64,000 bases of DNA, taken from JBGPQJ01 sp963709295. GTDB taxonomy: Bacteria > Chloroflexota > Anaerolineae > Anaerolineales > Villigracilaceae. The notes under the pieces were generated by a model that saw only the letters and a program-made list of their open reading frames with translations, ran no database searches and had not been told where the DNA came from. The position numbers and the translations under genes are program-made. Of the stretch, positions 44,783 to 54,068 are shown one piece after another; within the stretch, counting starts at the first letter, position 1, and each line of letters opens with the position of its first letter. The DNA lies in contig CAVPVW010000003.1 of the NCBI GenBank assembly GCA_963709295.1, positions 310,001 to 374,000 of the forward strand. The letters are read 5' to 3'.

Positions 44783-45685
44783 ATGAACGACCTCATTATC
44801 ATTGGCGGAGGACCGGCGGGTCTCACGTCAGCCATTTATGCGATACGCAAACGCCTCGATGTCATGCTCATCTCAAAGGACCTTGGAGGTAAAACCAATT
44901 ACAGGCTCTCGCTGCCGTGGATCGAAGATTATCAGGTGATCCGCGGATTGGAAATTGTCAGTAAATTCCGGAACGAGCTTGAGTACCTTGAGTATGCCCG
45001 CGACCTGGATAGCGTGGAATCGGTCACGCAAATGGAGAAATATTTTTCCGTAAAGACCAAAAGCGAGAAGGAATACCAAGCCAAAGCTGTCATCGTCGCC
45101 AGCGGAGCTCATCAGGTGCGATTGGACGTACCCGGCGAGAAGGAATATACGATGAAGGGTGTATGCTATTCCGCCCTCAGCTATGCACCTTTGTTCTTCG
45201 ACAAAAAGGCCGTGGTCATCGGAAATGATGAGCTGGCTCTGCGCGCTGCGGGCGAGCTGGCGACAGTGGCCAGTCACGTCACGCTCGTCACCCAGGGTGC
45301 GCTACTGGATACGCCTCTAAGTAAAAAGCTGGCTTCATCGAAAAATATCGCCATACTCGAACAGCACACCGTCGTAGAGGTGGTGGGCGATACCTATGCA
45401 CGCTCTGTCATTCTCAAGGATAAATCTGGCACCCAGCACAGGATTGTCGCGGATGGAACTTTTGTCGAAATGGCCTTGACCCCCAACACAAAAATGCTCG
45501 GCAACCTGGTCAAGCTCGATGAACGCGGGCGAATCATAGTAGACAATGCCAATCGAACGAGCGTTGTGGGAATCTTTGCGGCTGGCGATGTGACGAATAC
45601 CTATGCCGAGCAGGTGCTCGTTGCTGTTGGAGAAGGTGCCAAGGCTGCCTTGAGCGCCTACGACTATTTGCTGCCTACACTTTAG
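44783..45685 (+). CDS. Thioredoxin-reductase-like flavoprotein without the CxxC pair
   Basis: A 300-residue FAD/NAD(P)H oxidoreductase with the TrxR fold. It has FAD motif IIGGGPAGLTSAIYAIRK at the N-terminus, a second Rossmann segment KKAVVIGNDELALRAAGELA (GxGxxG replaced by GNDELA), and FAAGDVTNTYAEQVLVAVGEGAKAALSAYDYL at the C-terminus. At the position of the redox-active CATC, the sequence reads VCYSALSYAPLFF, so the disulfide is missing and thioredoxin reduction is unlikely. It may act as a ferredoxin-NAD(P) reductase-like or electron-transfer partner of MetV-MetF. It lies between malic enzyme and MetV-MetF. Confidence 0.85.
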   Translation: MNDLIIIGGGPAGLTSAIYAIRKRLDVMLISKDLGGKTNYRLSLPWIEDYQVIRGLEIVSKFRNELEYLEYARDLDSVESVTQMEKYFSVKTKSEKEYQAKAVIVASGAHQVRLDVPGEKEYTMKGVCYSALSYAPLFFDKKAVVIGNDELALRAAGELATVASHVTLVTQGALLDTPLSKKLASSKNIAILEQHTVVEVVGDTYARSVILKDKSGTQHRIVADGTFVEMALTPNTKMLGNLVKLDERGRIIVDNANRTSVVGIFAAGDVTNTYAEQVLVAVGEGAKAALSAYDYLLPTL

Positions 45686-45792
45686 GAATGAAGGCCTGCA
45701 GGTTTTATCGAAGTACTGCCTGCAGGCTGGGATTACTGGAAAACACAATATTTCGCTCTTGATTATCATTTAGACACCCAAAAGGAGACATC

Positions 45793-47289
45793 ATGCCTAT
45801 CTTTACTCCCGGACGCCGCTGGCAACCTGCCTACTCTCCATTCAAGCAGGAAACATTCTCCAGCCGATTATTGGAGAATCTTGAATACATAATTAAAGGA
45901 CCTCTCTTTGGATGTCGAATGTGCGGGAATTGCATGCTTCAGGAGACAGCCTTCATCTGCCCGATGGAATGCCCCAAGGGGCTTCGTAACGGCCCTTGCG
46001 GCGGCTCGACACCCGAGCACTGTTACGTGGACAAGACTCGTCCCTGCATCTGGTTCAAAATTTACGAGCGTGCATTTAAGCTCGGGCGACAGGAATTGCT
46101 CATGGAGGTACTACCTCCGTTGGACTGGGAGAAAGTTGGAGAAGAGACCTGGATGGATGTGATCACCACCATCAAGAAAAATGGGACCGGCAAGGTGATT
46201 AAAAGCGTAGCGCTTCATCAAGGTGAGGAACGCTGGAAGACATGGGATCTCGTATTCCGCACGGTGCGCCAACCGGAGTGGTGGAAAGGCGATGCCGTCT
46301 ATCATGCCCCCGGGTATACCGAGCCGATGTCCAATCTTGAGAAAAAGTTCAAAGAGGGTGAATTTGTTGTGGCCTGTGAAATTGCACCGCCACTTAGCAT
46401 GTCCACAAAGAAGTTGATCGAGAATATCAACCTCGTCAAACCTTACGTCACCGCTATCAACTTCACGGACAACGCTTCAGCCACTCCCAGGATGACCAGC
46501 TGGGCATGCTCCAAAATCGCGGTGGAGAACGGTGCCGAACCCGTCATGCAAATTGCGGCCAGAGATCGAACACGCGCCAGTCTTCAGGGAGAAATTCTTG
46601 GCGCTACTGCAATGGGAGTACGTAACGTTCTTTGCGTCACCGGGGATTTGCCAGTTTTGGCTCCCACTCCCAGAGGCCGGATGGACATCAACGATATGGA
46701 TGCCGTCCAGATGATCTGGATACTCCGCCGGATGCGCGACGAGGGACATTATCTCGATGGACGTGAGCTCAAGTTCCCGCCCAAGTTCTTCCTCGGCGCT
46801 GCAGCCTCTCCCTTTGCATCGGATCCCAAATTCCAAGCTCTCAGGGAGCATAAGAAAGTCAACGCAGGTGCGCAATTCTTCCAAACAAACCTTGTCTATG
46901 ACCCGGACCGGATGGAAATTTGGCTGAACGAGCTTGCCAAGCGCAACTTCCTCGATAAGGTCTACATCATGATCGGGTTGACGCCGCTCAAGAGTGCAAA
47001 AATGACCCACTACATGACGCAAGTCCCGGGCGTCTATGTGCCGGATGAAATCATCAAGCGAATGGACGATGCGGATGCCAAAGGTGGACCCCCTGCTGCC
47101 CAGGAAGAAGGAGTTCGGATCACTTTGGAAATAATTGAAAAAGTAAAGGGCAAACAGGGAATTCACGGATTGCACATCATGCCCGTAGGTTGGGAGGATG
47201 TTGTTCCTCGCATAGTAACAGACGCTGGTTTGCTCCCAAAAAACTTCGTGCCCCCTCAACCGGTTGAGAAGGCCGGCGCGGCAGGGTAA
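45793..47289 (+). CDS. MetV-MetF fusion: methylenetetrahydrofolate reductase with N-terminal zinc/iron-sulfur domain
   Basis: One 498-residue protein joins a MetV-like domain and a MetF catalytic barrel. The MetV-like domain (residues about 1-110) has the Cys-rich run CRMCGNCMLQETAFICPMECPKGLRNGPCGG, then CYVDKTRPCIW. The MetF barrel (about 185-495) has FVVACEIAPPLSMSTKKLIENI, the FAD-site region GATAMGVRNVLCVTGD and GAQFFQTNLVYD. In Moorella and Acetobacterium the two are separate subunits that form part of larger electron-transfer complexes. The fusion supports a MetVF-type, probably ferredoxin- or Hdr-linked enzyme, consistent with the HdrC-like gene 0.6 kb downstream. It makes 5-methyl-THF for AcsE. 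Confidence 0.93.
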   Translation: MPIFTPGRRWQPAYSPFKQETFSSRLLENLEYIIKGPLFGCRMCGNCMLQETAFICPMECPKGLRNGPCGGSTPEHCYVDKTRPCIWFKIYERAFKLGRQELLMEVLPPLDWEKVGEETWMDVITTIKKNGTGKVIKSVALHQGEERWKTWDLVFRTVRQPEWWKGDAVYHAPGYTEPMSNLEKKFKEGEFVVACEIAPPLSMSTKKLIENINLVKPYVTAINFTDNASATPRMTSWACSKIAVENGAEPVMQIAARDRTRASLQGEILGATAMGVRNVLCVTGDLPVLAPTPRGRMDINDMDAVQMIWILRRMRDEGHYLDGRELKFPPKFFLGAAASPFASDPKFQALREHKKVNAGAQFFQTNLVYDPDRMEIWLNELAKRNFLDKVYIMIGLTPLKSAKMTHYMTQVPGVYVPDEIIKRMDDADAKGGPPAAQEEGVRITLEIIEKVKGKQGIHGLHIMPVGWEDVVPRIVTDAGLLPKNFVPPQPVEKAGAAG

Positions 47290-47322
47290 AAAGCCAAGCC
47301 CAATCGCACTCAAGGAGTTTAT

Positions 47323-47889
47323 ATGCTGATCAAGGAAATCGAAACTCATCGTGATGTCGTCACCCTGCGTGATGGTGTGCGCGTCCTCCTTCGCCCTTTG
47401 ACTCGTGAAGACAAGGATCGCTTGTTGGAATTTTACAATGCGGTCGGCGAAGAGGACATGAAGAATTTTCGCCACTATGTCAAGGATCCAGCATTGGTGC
47501 AGGATTGGTGTGATAATCTCGACTACGACAAGGTCATCCCCATCATTGCGCTGGTCAAGGAGCGGATAGTTGGAAGCGGTTCACTCCACTATTTTGATGG
47601 CCCAAAGCGGCACATCTCGGAGGTGAGGTTGTTCCTCGCCAAGGACTTCCGGCACAGGGGCTTGGGAATGAAAATCGTCCGTGCCATGGTGGATATCGCC
47701 CGCAAACAGGATATCAAATTCCTTATTGCCGAAATCATCGCCGAGCATACAAAGATCGTTAGGGCCTTTGAGCAAATTGGGTTTACGTCCCGGTGCACGC
47801 TCGAAGATTATTTCATGTATCCCGATGGCGATACCAGCGATGTGGTATTCATGACGATGAATTTAAAACCCAAGACCGACGAATTCTAA
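47323..47889 (+). CDS. GNAT family N-acetyltransferase
   Basis: A 188-residue acetyltransferase with motif A VRLFLAKDFRHRGLGMKIVRAMVDIARKQDIKFLIAEI (acetyl-CoA pyrophosphate loop R/Q-x-x-G-x-G/A present as RHRGLG) and an N-terminal RVLLRPLTREDKDRLLEFYN typical of the family. A clear SD (AAGGAG) precedes the ATG. The acceptor is unknown. As the operon makes acetyl-CoA, one possibility is lysine acetylation of pathway enzymes, but this is speculation from context. Confidence 0.85.
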   Translation: MLIKEIETHRDVVTLRDGVRVLLRPLTREDKDRLLEFYNAVGEEDMKNFRHYVKDPALVQDWCDNLDYDKVIPIIALVKERIVGSGSLHYFDGPKRHISEVRLFLAKDFRHRGLGMKIVRAMVDIARKQDIKFLIAEIIAEHTKIVRAFEQIGFTSRCTLEDYFMYPDGDTSDVVFMTMNLKPKTDEF

Positions 47890-47913
47890 AGGATACCGGA
47901 ACCAGGATTTAAC

Positions 47914-48201
47914 GTGGCTCCTCCGACTCTTCGACGTGTGGTGAAAAGCAAGACGGGCCAGGATGTATATAAGTGCCAGGGCTGTCTGGATTGCGCTCTC
48001 CCATCGGAAAATGACGCAGATATTCCATTGGGCAGCATGGTTCAAATGATCATCCACGACGACAGGGAGGTACTCAGTTGCCGCACACTGTGGTCGGATG
48101 ATGTTCTCAAGACATCGCGCTACAGCTGCCTTCGTGGGCTGAACATTGAAAGCATCATCTTGGCATTAAGAGAAGAAGCAGTAAGGATAGGCGCTGACTA
48201 A
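47914..48201 (+). CDS. Reduced HdrC-like protein (one incomplete Fe-S site)
   Basis: A 95-residue protein that follows the GNAT gene. The middle follows the heterodisulfide reductase subunit C pattern: YKCQGCLDCALPSENDADIPLGSMVQMII, then LWSDDVLKTSRYSCLRGLNIESIILALREEA. HdrC has two CxxCxxC-xxx-CP sets; here the first keeps three Cys (38, 41, 44 approximately) and loses CP, and the second keeps only one. It may carry a single altered cluster or none and serve as a docking piece between MetV-MetF and an Hdr complex encoded elsewhere. The GTG start is supported by AGGA seven bases upstream. Confidence 0.6.
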   Translation: MAPPTLRRVVKSKTGQDVYKCQGCLDCALPSENDADIPLGSMVQMIIHDDREVLSCRTLWSDDVLKTSRYSCLRGLNIESIILALREEAVRIGAD

Positions 48202-48218
48202 GAAACAATCCCACAAAT

Positions 48219-48794
48219 TTACTCATCCCTCTCAAGAATTCTTATCTCCTCACGGGTCAATTCTCTGAATTGACCCGGTTGTAATGTCCCCAGCTCCATC
48301 TTCCCTAAAGCGACGCGTACAATTCGAAGCGTAAATAACCCAACGGCAGCGGTCATGTGGCGAATCTGACGTTTTTTCCCTTCTCGCAGCGTCACTTCAA
48401 GCCAAACCACCGGTCCATGGGGGGTGATGGGTTTTTCGCGGGTAGGTAATTGGGGTTCCGGGATTATTCGCACCTTGCAGGGAAGAGTTTTGTATCCGCG
48501 AAGCGAGACGCCCTGAGAGAGCGTTTCCAATTTTTCTTGTGTAACGATCCCCTCAACCTGAACCTGATAAGTCTTCGAAACATGTTGATCTGGATTCGTT
48601 AATCGCGAAATCAGTCGACCGTCATTAGTGAGAAGAAGGAGCCCTTCGCTATCCCGGTCAAGCCTGCCCGCCGCATAAACATCCGGGATGTTTATGTACT
48701 TTTTTAATGTCGGGTGTCCAGTTCCTTCATCCGTGAACTGAGATAATACTCCGTATGGCTTATTAAACAAAATATATCTCAACTTCACAGTCAC
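48219..48794 (-). CDS. RsuA/RluE-type rRNA pseudouridine synthase
   Basis: A 191-residue pseudouridine synthase of the RsuA branch. The motif GRLDRDSEGLLLLTNDG contains the catalytic Asp, KTYQVQVEG precedes the middle sheet, and EGKKRQIRHMTAAVG is the RsuA/RluB/E/F signature. It lacks an N-terminal S4 domain, which fits RluE (23S U2457) more than RsuA, RluB or RluF. The start overlaps the downstream end of the YigZ-like gene by 4 bp, showing translational coupling. The exact site is inferred from domain layout only. Confidence 0.9.
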   Translation of the reverse strand: MTVKLRYILFNKPYGVLSQFTDEGTGHPTLKKYINIPDVYAAGRLDRDSEGLLLLTNDGRLISRLTNPDQHVSKTYQVQVEGIVTQEKLETLSQGVSLRGYKTLPCKVRIIPEPQLPTREKPITPHGPVVWLEVTLREGKKRQIRHMTAAVGLFTLRIVRVALGKMELGTLQPGQFRELTREEIRILERDE

Positions 48795-49450
48795 CTGTCC
48801 ACTGGAACCAGGATTTCGGTTGACGAGGTGACAATAGGGCTGATTTTTCCGGCAGATAATTCACGGATGGATGCCTCGAACGAGGCAAATCCTTCGCCCG
48901 GGATCTTTACAACCAACCGAACTACGTCTGTGAACTCCTGCGACTTAATTTTTCCGTTTTGAGAAGCGATTAGATCACGCATCTGGTCGAATTGGTTATA
49001 AGGCAGTACCATCTCTGCAATTAAGATATGCTTCTTCTGCGCCCGAATTACCTCTCGCACCGCCATTTGGGCGGATTCTGTATACGCCTTGACCAATCCC
49101 CCCTTGCCTAACAAGGTACCACCAAAATACCGGATTACGACCAGAATCGCATTGCCCAAAGACGAACCGCGCAAGACGGTTAGAACAGGCATGCCCGCAG
49201 TGCCTGAGGGTTCTCCATCGTCAGAACAATACTCGATTTTGGATTTCCCTCCACCAATGATAAACGCAGGCACATGATGACTCGCGTCTGGAAATTTCCT
49301 TCTAATCCCGTTAATGTATGCCCTCGCCTCGTCAGTGTCAAACACAGGAGCCAGTATAGCGATAAATCGCGAATTAACCACAACATTGGAGACCTGGACT
49401 TCTTCAGCAGGTAAATCAAAAGGATCGGAAGAGATATCCGATGGCTTCAA
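48791..49450 (-). CDS. YigZ/IMPACT family protein
   Basis: A 219-residue protein of the UPF0029/IMPACT family. It has SRFIAILAPVFDTDEARAYINGIRRKFPDASHHVPAFIIG, DDGEPSGTAGMPVLTVLRGS and VVIRYFGGTLLGKGGLVKAYTESA, followed by the C-terminal DUF1949-type domain. Function is unsettled; the eukaryotic IMPACT counterpart regulates Gcn2, and YigZ has been linked to tRNA or translation. It overlaps the pseudouridine synthase gene by 4 bp, agreeing with an RNA-related role. Confidence 0.93.
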   Translation of the reverse strand: MKPSDISSDPFDLPAEEVQVSNVVVNSRFIAILAPVFDTDEARAYINGIRRKFPDASHHVPAFIIGGGKSKIEYCSDDGEPSGTAGMPVLTVLRGSSLGNAILVVIRYFGGTLLGKGGLVKAYTESAQMAVREVIRAQKKHILIAEMVLPYNQFDQMRDLIASQNGKIKSQEFTDVVRLVVKIPGEGFASFEASIRELSAGKISPIVTSSTEILVPVDR

Positions 49451-49467
49451 AAAACACAGTCCTATAA

Positions 49468-50104
49468 CTATTTCTCAGAAATGGTTATAGATTCGATGAC
49501 ATCCCCGGTAAAGGACGGATTCGCCATGGGGTCTCGACGGGTGATACCGTTCACGACGTCCATCCCCTCAATCACCTGCCCAAAAATGGTGTATCCCCCA
49601 TTAAGAAAATCAGCGGCATCAAACGTGATAAAGAACTGGCTGCCATTGGTGTCTCGCCCAGCGTTGGCCATGGCGACGACACCTTTCTTGTCGAATCGCA
49701 GGTCGCTATCTTCGTTTTCGAATAAGTAGCCAGGACCGCCGCTCCCGGTTCCAGTCGGATCCCCTGCTTGGGCCATAAATCCATCAAGAACCCGGTGAAA
49801 GGTTACGCCATCAAAATACCCTTGGTTGGCAAGGAACACAAAACTGTTAACAGTGACCGGAGCCTTATCGGGGTAAAGTTGGATTACAAACTCGCCCCCG
49901 TTTTCCATTTTAACAGTTGCATTATACTCCTTGCCGGTATCAATCATCATCGGCGGAGCACTATCATATTCCTTATTCCCCACCATTTTCGGGGAAGTCG
50001 AATCCGACGGGGATTGCTCTGGAGTTTCCGCTGGAGCACACGAAACGGCAATCGTCATTAATCACCAAGATTACAACCATTGACAGAATATTTTTACGGA
50101 ACAT
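49468..50104 (-). CDS. Cyclophilin-type peptidyl-prolyl isomerase lipoprotein, one frameshift
   Basis: Prolyl isomerase of the cyclophilin family, exported as a lipoprotein. The true start is the ATG at 50104, with GAGGTGAT before it; it codes MFRKNILSMVVILVI, a signal peptide. One extra base near 50059 then shifts to the frame that reads MTIAVSCAPAETPEQ, whose VSC is the lipobox. The catalytic part has GVTFHRVLDGFMAQAGDPTGTGSGGPGY, NGSQFFITF and TIFGQVIEGMDVV. The repaired length is 211 residues. It probably assists folding on the outer face of the membrane. It follows the PPK2 gene on the same strand. Confidence 0.88.
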
Positions 50105-50161
50105 GATCACCTCTATTATTGGTTTAGATTCTACCCAGGGAAAAGCCTTCTTCCTGGGAAC

Positions 50162-51074
50162 TTATATCATTTCTTCAGAACATACGATCTCTGGAACGAA
50201 CGTCTGATCAGATTTTGGCGGTCGGATATACTTTTCATCAGCTTGTCGAGGAGGTAATTCAATTGCATCAGGTGTCAAATCCTCGTACGAAATCATGCCC
50301 AGTAAATGGTGAATGCAATTCAGTCTGGCGCACATTTTGCAATCGGCATTCACTACATGCCAGGGAGCCTGCTTGATGTCCGTGTACGAAAACATGACGT
50401 CCTTCGCCTTGGAGTACTCTACCCATTTGGCCCGCGATTGGAGGTCCATCGGGCTGAGTTTCCATCGCTTGGTAGGGTCACGCATACGATCCTTGAAGCG
50501 CTGCTCCTGTTCCTTATCGCTGACCGAGAACCAATATTTTATCAAAATAATCCCGGACCTTATCAACATCCGCTCAAATTCAGGGACGGATCGGAGAAAC
50601 TCGTTGTATTCGTCGTCAGTGCAAAAGCCCATAACCCTTTCCACGCCTGCCCGGTTATACCAACTCCGATCAAATAAGAACCATCTCTCCCGCAGCCGGC
50701 AGGTGCGCAACATACCGCTGGAAATACCACTGGGTTTTTTCTTTTTCAGTAGGGGCAGGTAATGCCACCACTCTACAGATGCGCGGATTTAAGCCTTCAG
50801 TAATTCGCTTGATCACTCCCCCTTTGCCTGCCGCATCCCTGACCTTCGAAAATCACCACAACTTTTAAGTTTTTTCTCCCTGATCCATTCCTGGAGTTTC
50901 TCCAACTCCACTTGAAGCTTTTGTAGCTCCGAGGTATAGAACTTTGTATCAACGGCTATGGGTTCGATAATGTTTCCAATTTTTTCGGGTTCATTTGGAA
51001 GGGAGATATCCAAAGTGCGCTTCTCCCGTATTGTTTGAACCCTTCTTTTCACCCTTGTGTTTCTTCTTTGACAT
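50162..51074 (-). pseudogene. Polyphosphate kinase 2 family protein, several frameshifts
   Basis: PPK2 transfers phosphate between polyphosphate and nucleoside phosphates. The true start is the ATG at 51074 with GGAGG before it (MSKKKHKGEKKG). Frames then change several times: YTSELQKLQVELEKLQEWI, Walker A region EGRDAAGKGG (read only after removing single extra bases near 50860 and 50840), RITEGLNPRICRVVALPAPTEKEKTQWYFQRYVAHLPAAGE, then VLFDRSWYNRAGVERVMGFC and the intact C-terminal half. Together about 303 residues, the family length. All family blocks survive, so the breaks look recent or artefactual. Nucleotide preference cannot be told. Confidence 0.8.
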
Positions 51075-51177
51075 ATTGCCTCCTCGACTAAGAAAGAGAA
51101 CAATAAAGAAAAAAGAGCTCGGATCGGACCAATTCCATTATATTCCCTTCTTCAAGCATTTCAATGCTTTTATTGGA

Positions 51178-52405
51178 TTATTCAGGCGTTTGGTTTTTCT
51201 CATCAATTCCAGCAAGTGAAAGGAGGGTATGGAGAAGGACATTTCCGCCATTCGCGAGAGCTTCTGGAGACGAATATTCTTCCGGGCTGTGACTAATTCC
51301 GCCAATACTTGGAATGAAGATCATCGCCGTGGGGCAAATCCGAGCCATAAGCTGAGCGTCGTGTCCGGCTCCGGAAATCATCCGTCGGGACTGAACGCCC
51401 AGGGAGGCGGCAACCTGTTCCAGGGTCGAGACAACATTTCCGTCAAACTCAACAGCGGATACTTTTTCCAACATCTTAACTTCTACGCTCACATTTTCTG
51501 ATTTCTCTATTTCTTTGGAGTAAGTCATTAACTGACCTTCAGCTTCAGCGAGACCAGCTTCGTTACTGTTACGTAAATCAACGGTCAAGACCGCTTTTCC
51601 AGGGATGACGTTAATCGCATTGGGGAAAATACTTTATCATTCCACATGTTGACCGTTGATCCCCTCCACCCCTGACTGCAATTTCCCTGATTTTTTCAAC
51701 GAGTTTTGCTGCCGCCAGGCCTGCATCTCTGCGCATCTCAATAGGAGTTGTACCGGCATGGTTTGCGCTTCCGGTAATGACGACCTCCCACCAGGAAATG
51801 CCTACGACCCCTTCCACTATTCCTAACGGAATCGCCTCCCGGTCAAGAATGGGACCCTGTTCGATGTGCAACTCCAAATAAGCACCGGGGACAATTTCGC
51901 CCGGCTTCATATCCCCCGCATATCCGATTCTTTCCAATTCAACGCCAAAAATACTCCCGTCCACCCCCGCAATCTTCAAGGCATCGGCGAGATTCAAGGT
52001 GCCGCTATACACTGAACTTCCGAGCATGCCGGGTTGATACCGGACTCCCTCCTCGTTTGAGAAAGAAGCTACCATCACTGGATTCCTTGTCACAATTCCA
52101 TTTTCATTTAAGAACTTTAATGACCTCCAAGGCTGCTAAAACCCCATAACAACCATCATACCGCCCCGCCCCAATAACCGTATCAATATGCGATCCAAGC
52201 ATGATCGGAGGCTGTTCTAATAATCCCTTCCGTATCCCAAATATATTCCCAACCTGATCGACCCGTACATCCAATTCTAATTCCTTCATCCAGATAACCA
52301 ATTGGTCTCGAGCACTCTTTATCTTCTTCGGTCAGCGCTAAACGGCTGACACTTCCGTCCTTAATTTTCCCGAGATGGGACAAGTGGCCTAAGATTGTCA
52401 ATCAA
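51178..52405 (-). pseudogene. M20 family N-carbamoyl-amino-acid hydrolase/allantoate amidohydrolase-like, several frameshifts
   Basis: Zn-dependent amidase of the HyuC/AllC group. Pieces in successive frames are LGKIKDGSVSRLALTEEDKE, DVRVDQVGNIFGIRKG, MLGSHIDTVIGAGRYDGCYGVLAALEVI (metal His/Asp), FSNEEGVRYQPGMLGSS, ELHIEQGPILDREAIPLGIVEGVVG, GSANHAGTTPIEMRRDAG, then NAINVIPGKAVLTVDLRNS and GAGHDAQLMARICPTAMIFIPSIGGISHSPEEY. Breaks lie near 52390, 52310, 52100 and 51620. Repaired length is about 409 residues, the normal size. It hydrolyses N-carbamoyl amino acids or allantoate in characterised relatives. The start is uncertain. It lies in the same indel-rich stretch as PPK2. Confidence 0.78.
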
Positions 52406-52653
52406 TCTATGAGTAGTTTATTCTTAGGTTGGTTGTTTGCATGAAAAACCTCAAGGAAGAATAAATTATTTTATAATATTAGTATAACACTTCGAAATTC
52501 TCGCGCTCAACGAGCTAAAATCGAAGCAGAAAAAGGACAATTATCGTCTAAAATGGCGATGAAAATCATAGGTTAATCCTGCTCAAGCAGATAAAATGAA
52601 TTATCTATTAAAATATCGCGCCAAGGTATGATTTATTTATCGGAGATAAGACG

Positions 52654-53916
52654 ATGCCCTCTACTAAGAATACAACCGCCTGGGCCGAAATTGACGAGGA
52701 TGGAAAACTCTCTCTTCCAGCTGACGTCATTTCTCGCTATGGCCTCAAACCGGGCTCCAAAGTTCGGCTCGATGAAGAAATGAATTTTATCAGGATGCAT
52801 CGACCAGTTACACAGTTGACAAAGGTCTACATAGAACCGACGGTTGCATGCAACCTCGAATGCATCACGTGCTTTCGCAACTGCTGGGACCAACCACTTG
52901 GGCGGATGAGCGAAAAGACTTTTACCTATTTTTTTGAAGGGTTAAAAACAATAAACCCGATCCCAAATGTATATTTCGGAGGCATTGGCGAACCATTATT
53001 TCACCCAAAAACGGTGGAATGGGTCGCAAAGGTCAAGGAACTTGGCGTAAAAGTTGAGCTCATAACCAATGGCACGATTCTCACCGAAAATGTATCGCGT
53101 AAATTAATTGATGCAGGCTTGGATACCCTCTGGGTCTCCATCGACGGCGCAACCCCCGAGACTTACGCGGATGTGCGCCTTGGTGCTGAATTACCCCTTA
53201 TCCTTGATAATCTAAAGCGCTTATATCGAATACGCAAAAAAGGGCATTTTCCTACACCTGAAATTGGTGTGGCCTTTGTCGCCATGAAGCGTAACATTTC
53301 CGATCTTCCAAACATTATTAGAATGGGGCACACCTTCGGAGCGCGATATTATTCCGTGAGCAATGTCCAGCCGACAACATCTGAATTGCAGGATGAACGC
53401 TTATTCGTCCATACGACGCGCAATATTGCTTATCTTCCCTCTCCGGTTTTGCCCAAGCTCAGTCTACCCAAAATGGATTTCAACGAAGGAACTCAGGCAG
53501 CGCTGTCCGAAGCATTCAACAGCGGATGTAATGTTAGTTACGCAGGAAATAACTGGGGCGGCGCAAATGACGTCTGTAACTTTGTCGAAGGTGGCACCAT
53601 GTCCATCGCATGGACGGGCGAGGTAAGTCCTTGTTGGCCCTTAATGCACACGCATGCGAGCTACTTGCACGGAAAGCCGCGAATTTCCAGAAAACATATC
53701 GTAGGAAATGTGCAAGAGCAATCCCTCCATGACATTTGGCTTGATCCGGAATATCTGGCATACCGTGAGCGCTTGCACAACTTTATCTTTGCACCCTGCA
53801 CCTTCTGCGGCGGCTGTGATTTATCCGAGGCCAACGAAGAGGATTGTCTCGGCAACGAGATCGCTCCCGTGTGCGGCGGCTGCCTCTGGGCGCAGGGAAT
53901 AGTCCAATGCCCTTGA
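52654..53916 (+). CDS. Radical SAM/SPASM maturase of tungsten oxidoreductase, with N-terminal AbrB-like domain
   Basis: A 420-residue protein. Residues about 8-50 look like an AbrB/MazE swapped-hairpin fold (AEIDEDGKLSLPADVISRYGLKPGSKVRLDEE). The radical SAM core starts VYIEPTVACNLECITC (CxxxCxxC at about residues 68-75). The C-terminal SPASM-like region is Cys-rich (CTFCGGCDLSEANEEDC, CGGC). This layout fits TIGR04317, the tungsten cofactor oxidoreductase radical SAM maturase. It is followed by two MoaD-like genes and, on the opposite strand, an AOR. Precise chemistry is unknown. SD CGGAGAT precedes the ATG. Confidence 0.85.
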   Translation: MPSTKNTTAWAEIDEDGKLSLPADVISRYGLKPGSKVRLDEEMNFIRMHRPVTQLTKVYIEPTVACNLECITCFRNCWDQPLGRMSEKTFTYFFEGLKTINPIPNVYFGGIGEPLFHPKTVEWVAKVKELGVKVELITNGTILTENVSRKLIDAGLDTLWVSIDGATPETYADVRLGAELPLILDNLKRLYRIRKKGHFPTPEIGVAFVAMKRNISDLPNIIRMGHTFGARYYSVSNVQPTTSELQDERLFVHTTRNIAYLPSPVLPKLSLPKMDFNEGTQAALSEAFNSGCNVSYAGNNWGGANDVCNFVEGGTMSIAWTGEVSPCWPLMHTHASYLHGKPRISRKHIVGNVQEQSLHDIWLDPEYLAYRERLHNFIFAPCTFCGGCDLSEANEEDCLGNEIAPVCGGCLWAQGIVQCP

Positions 53917-54068
53917 TCTCGTGCTCCCAGGATAAGATGATGTAATCAAGGATCTAATCCTGTTCATCCGTAGCCGTTACTCACATAGACTTTAATCGCT
54001 GTTGCAGCCCTGATCGCCCATTAGGCAAAAAACCTCCAAATTTGATATACTGCCCTTAGGAGGTTGCC

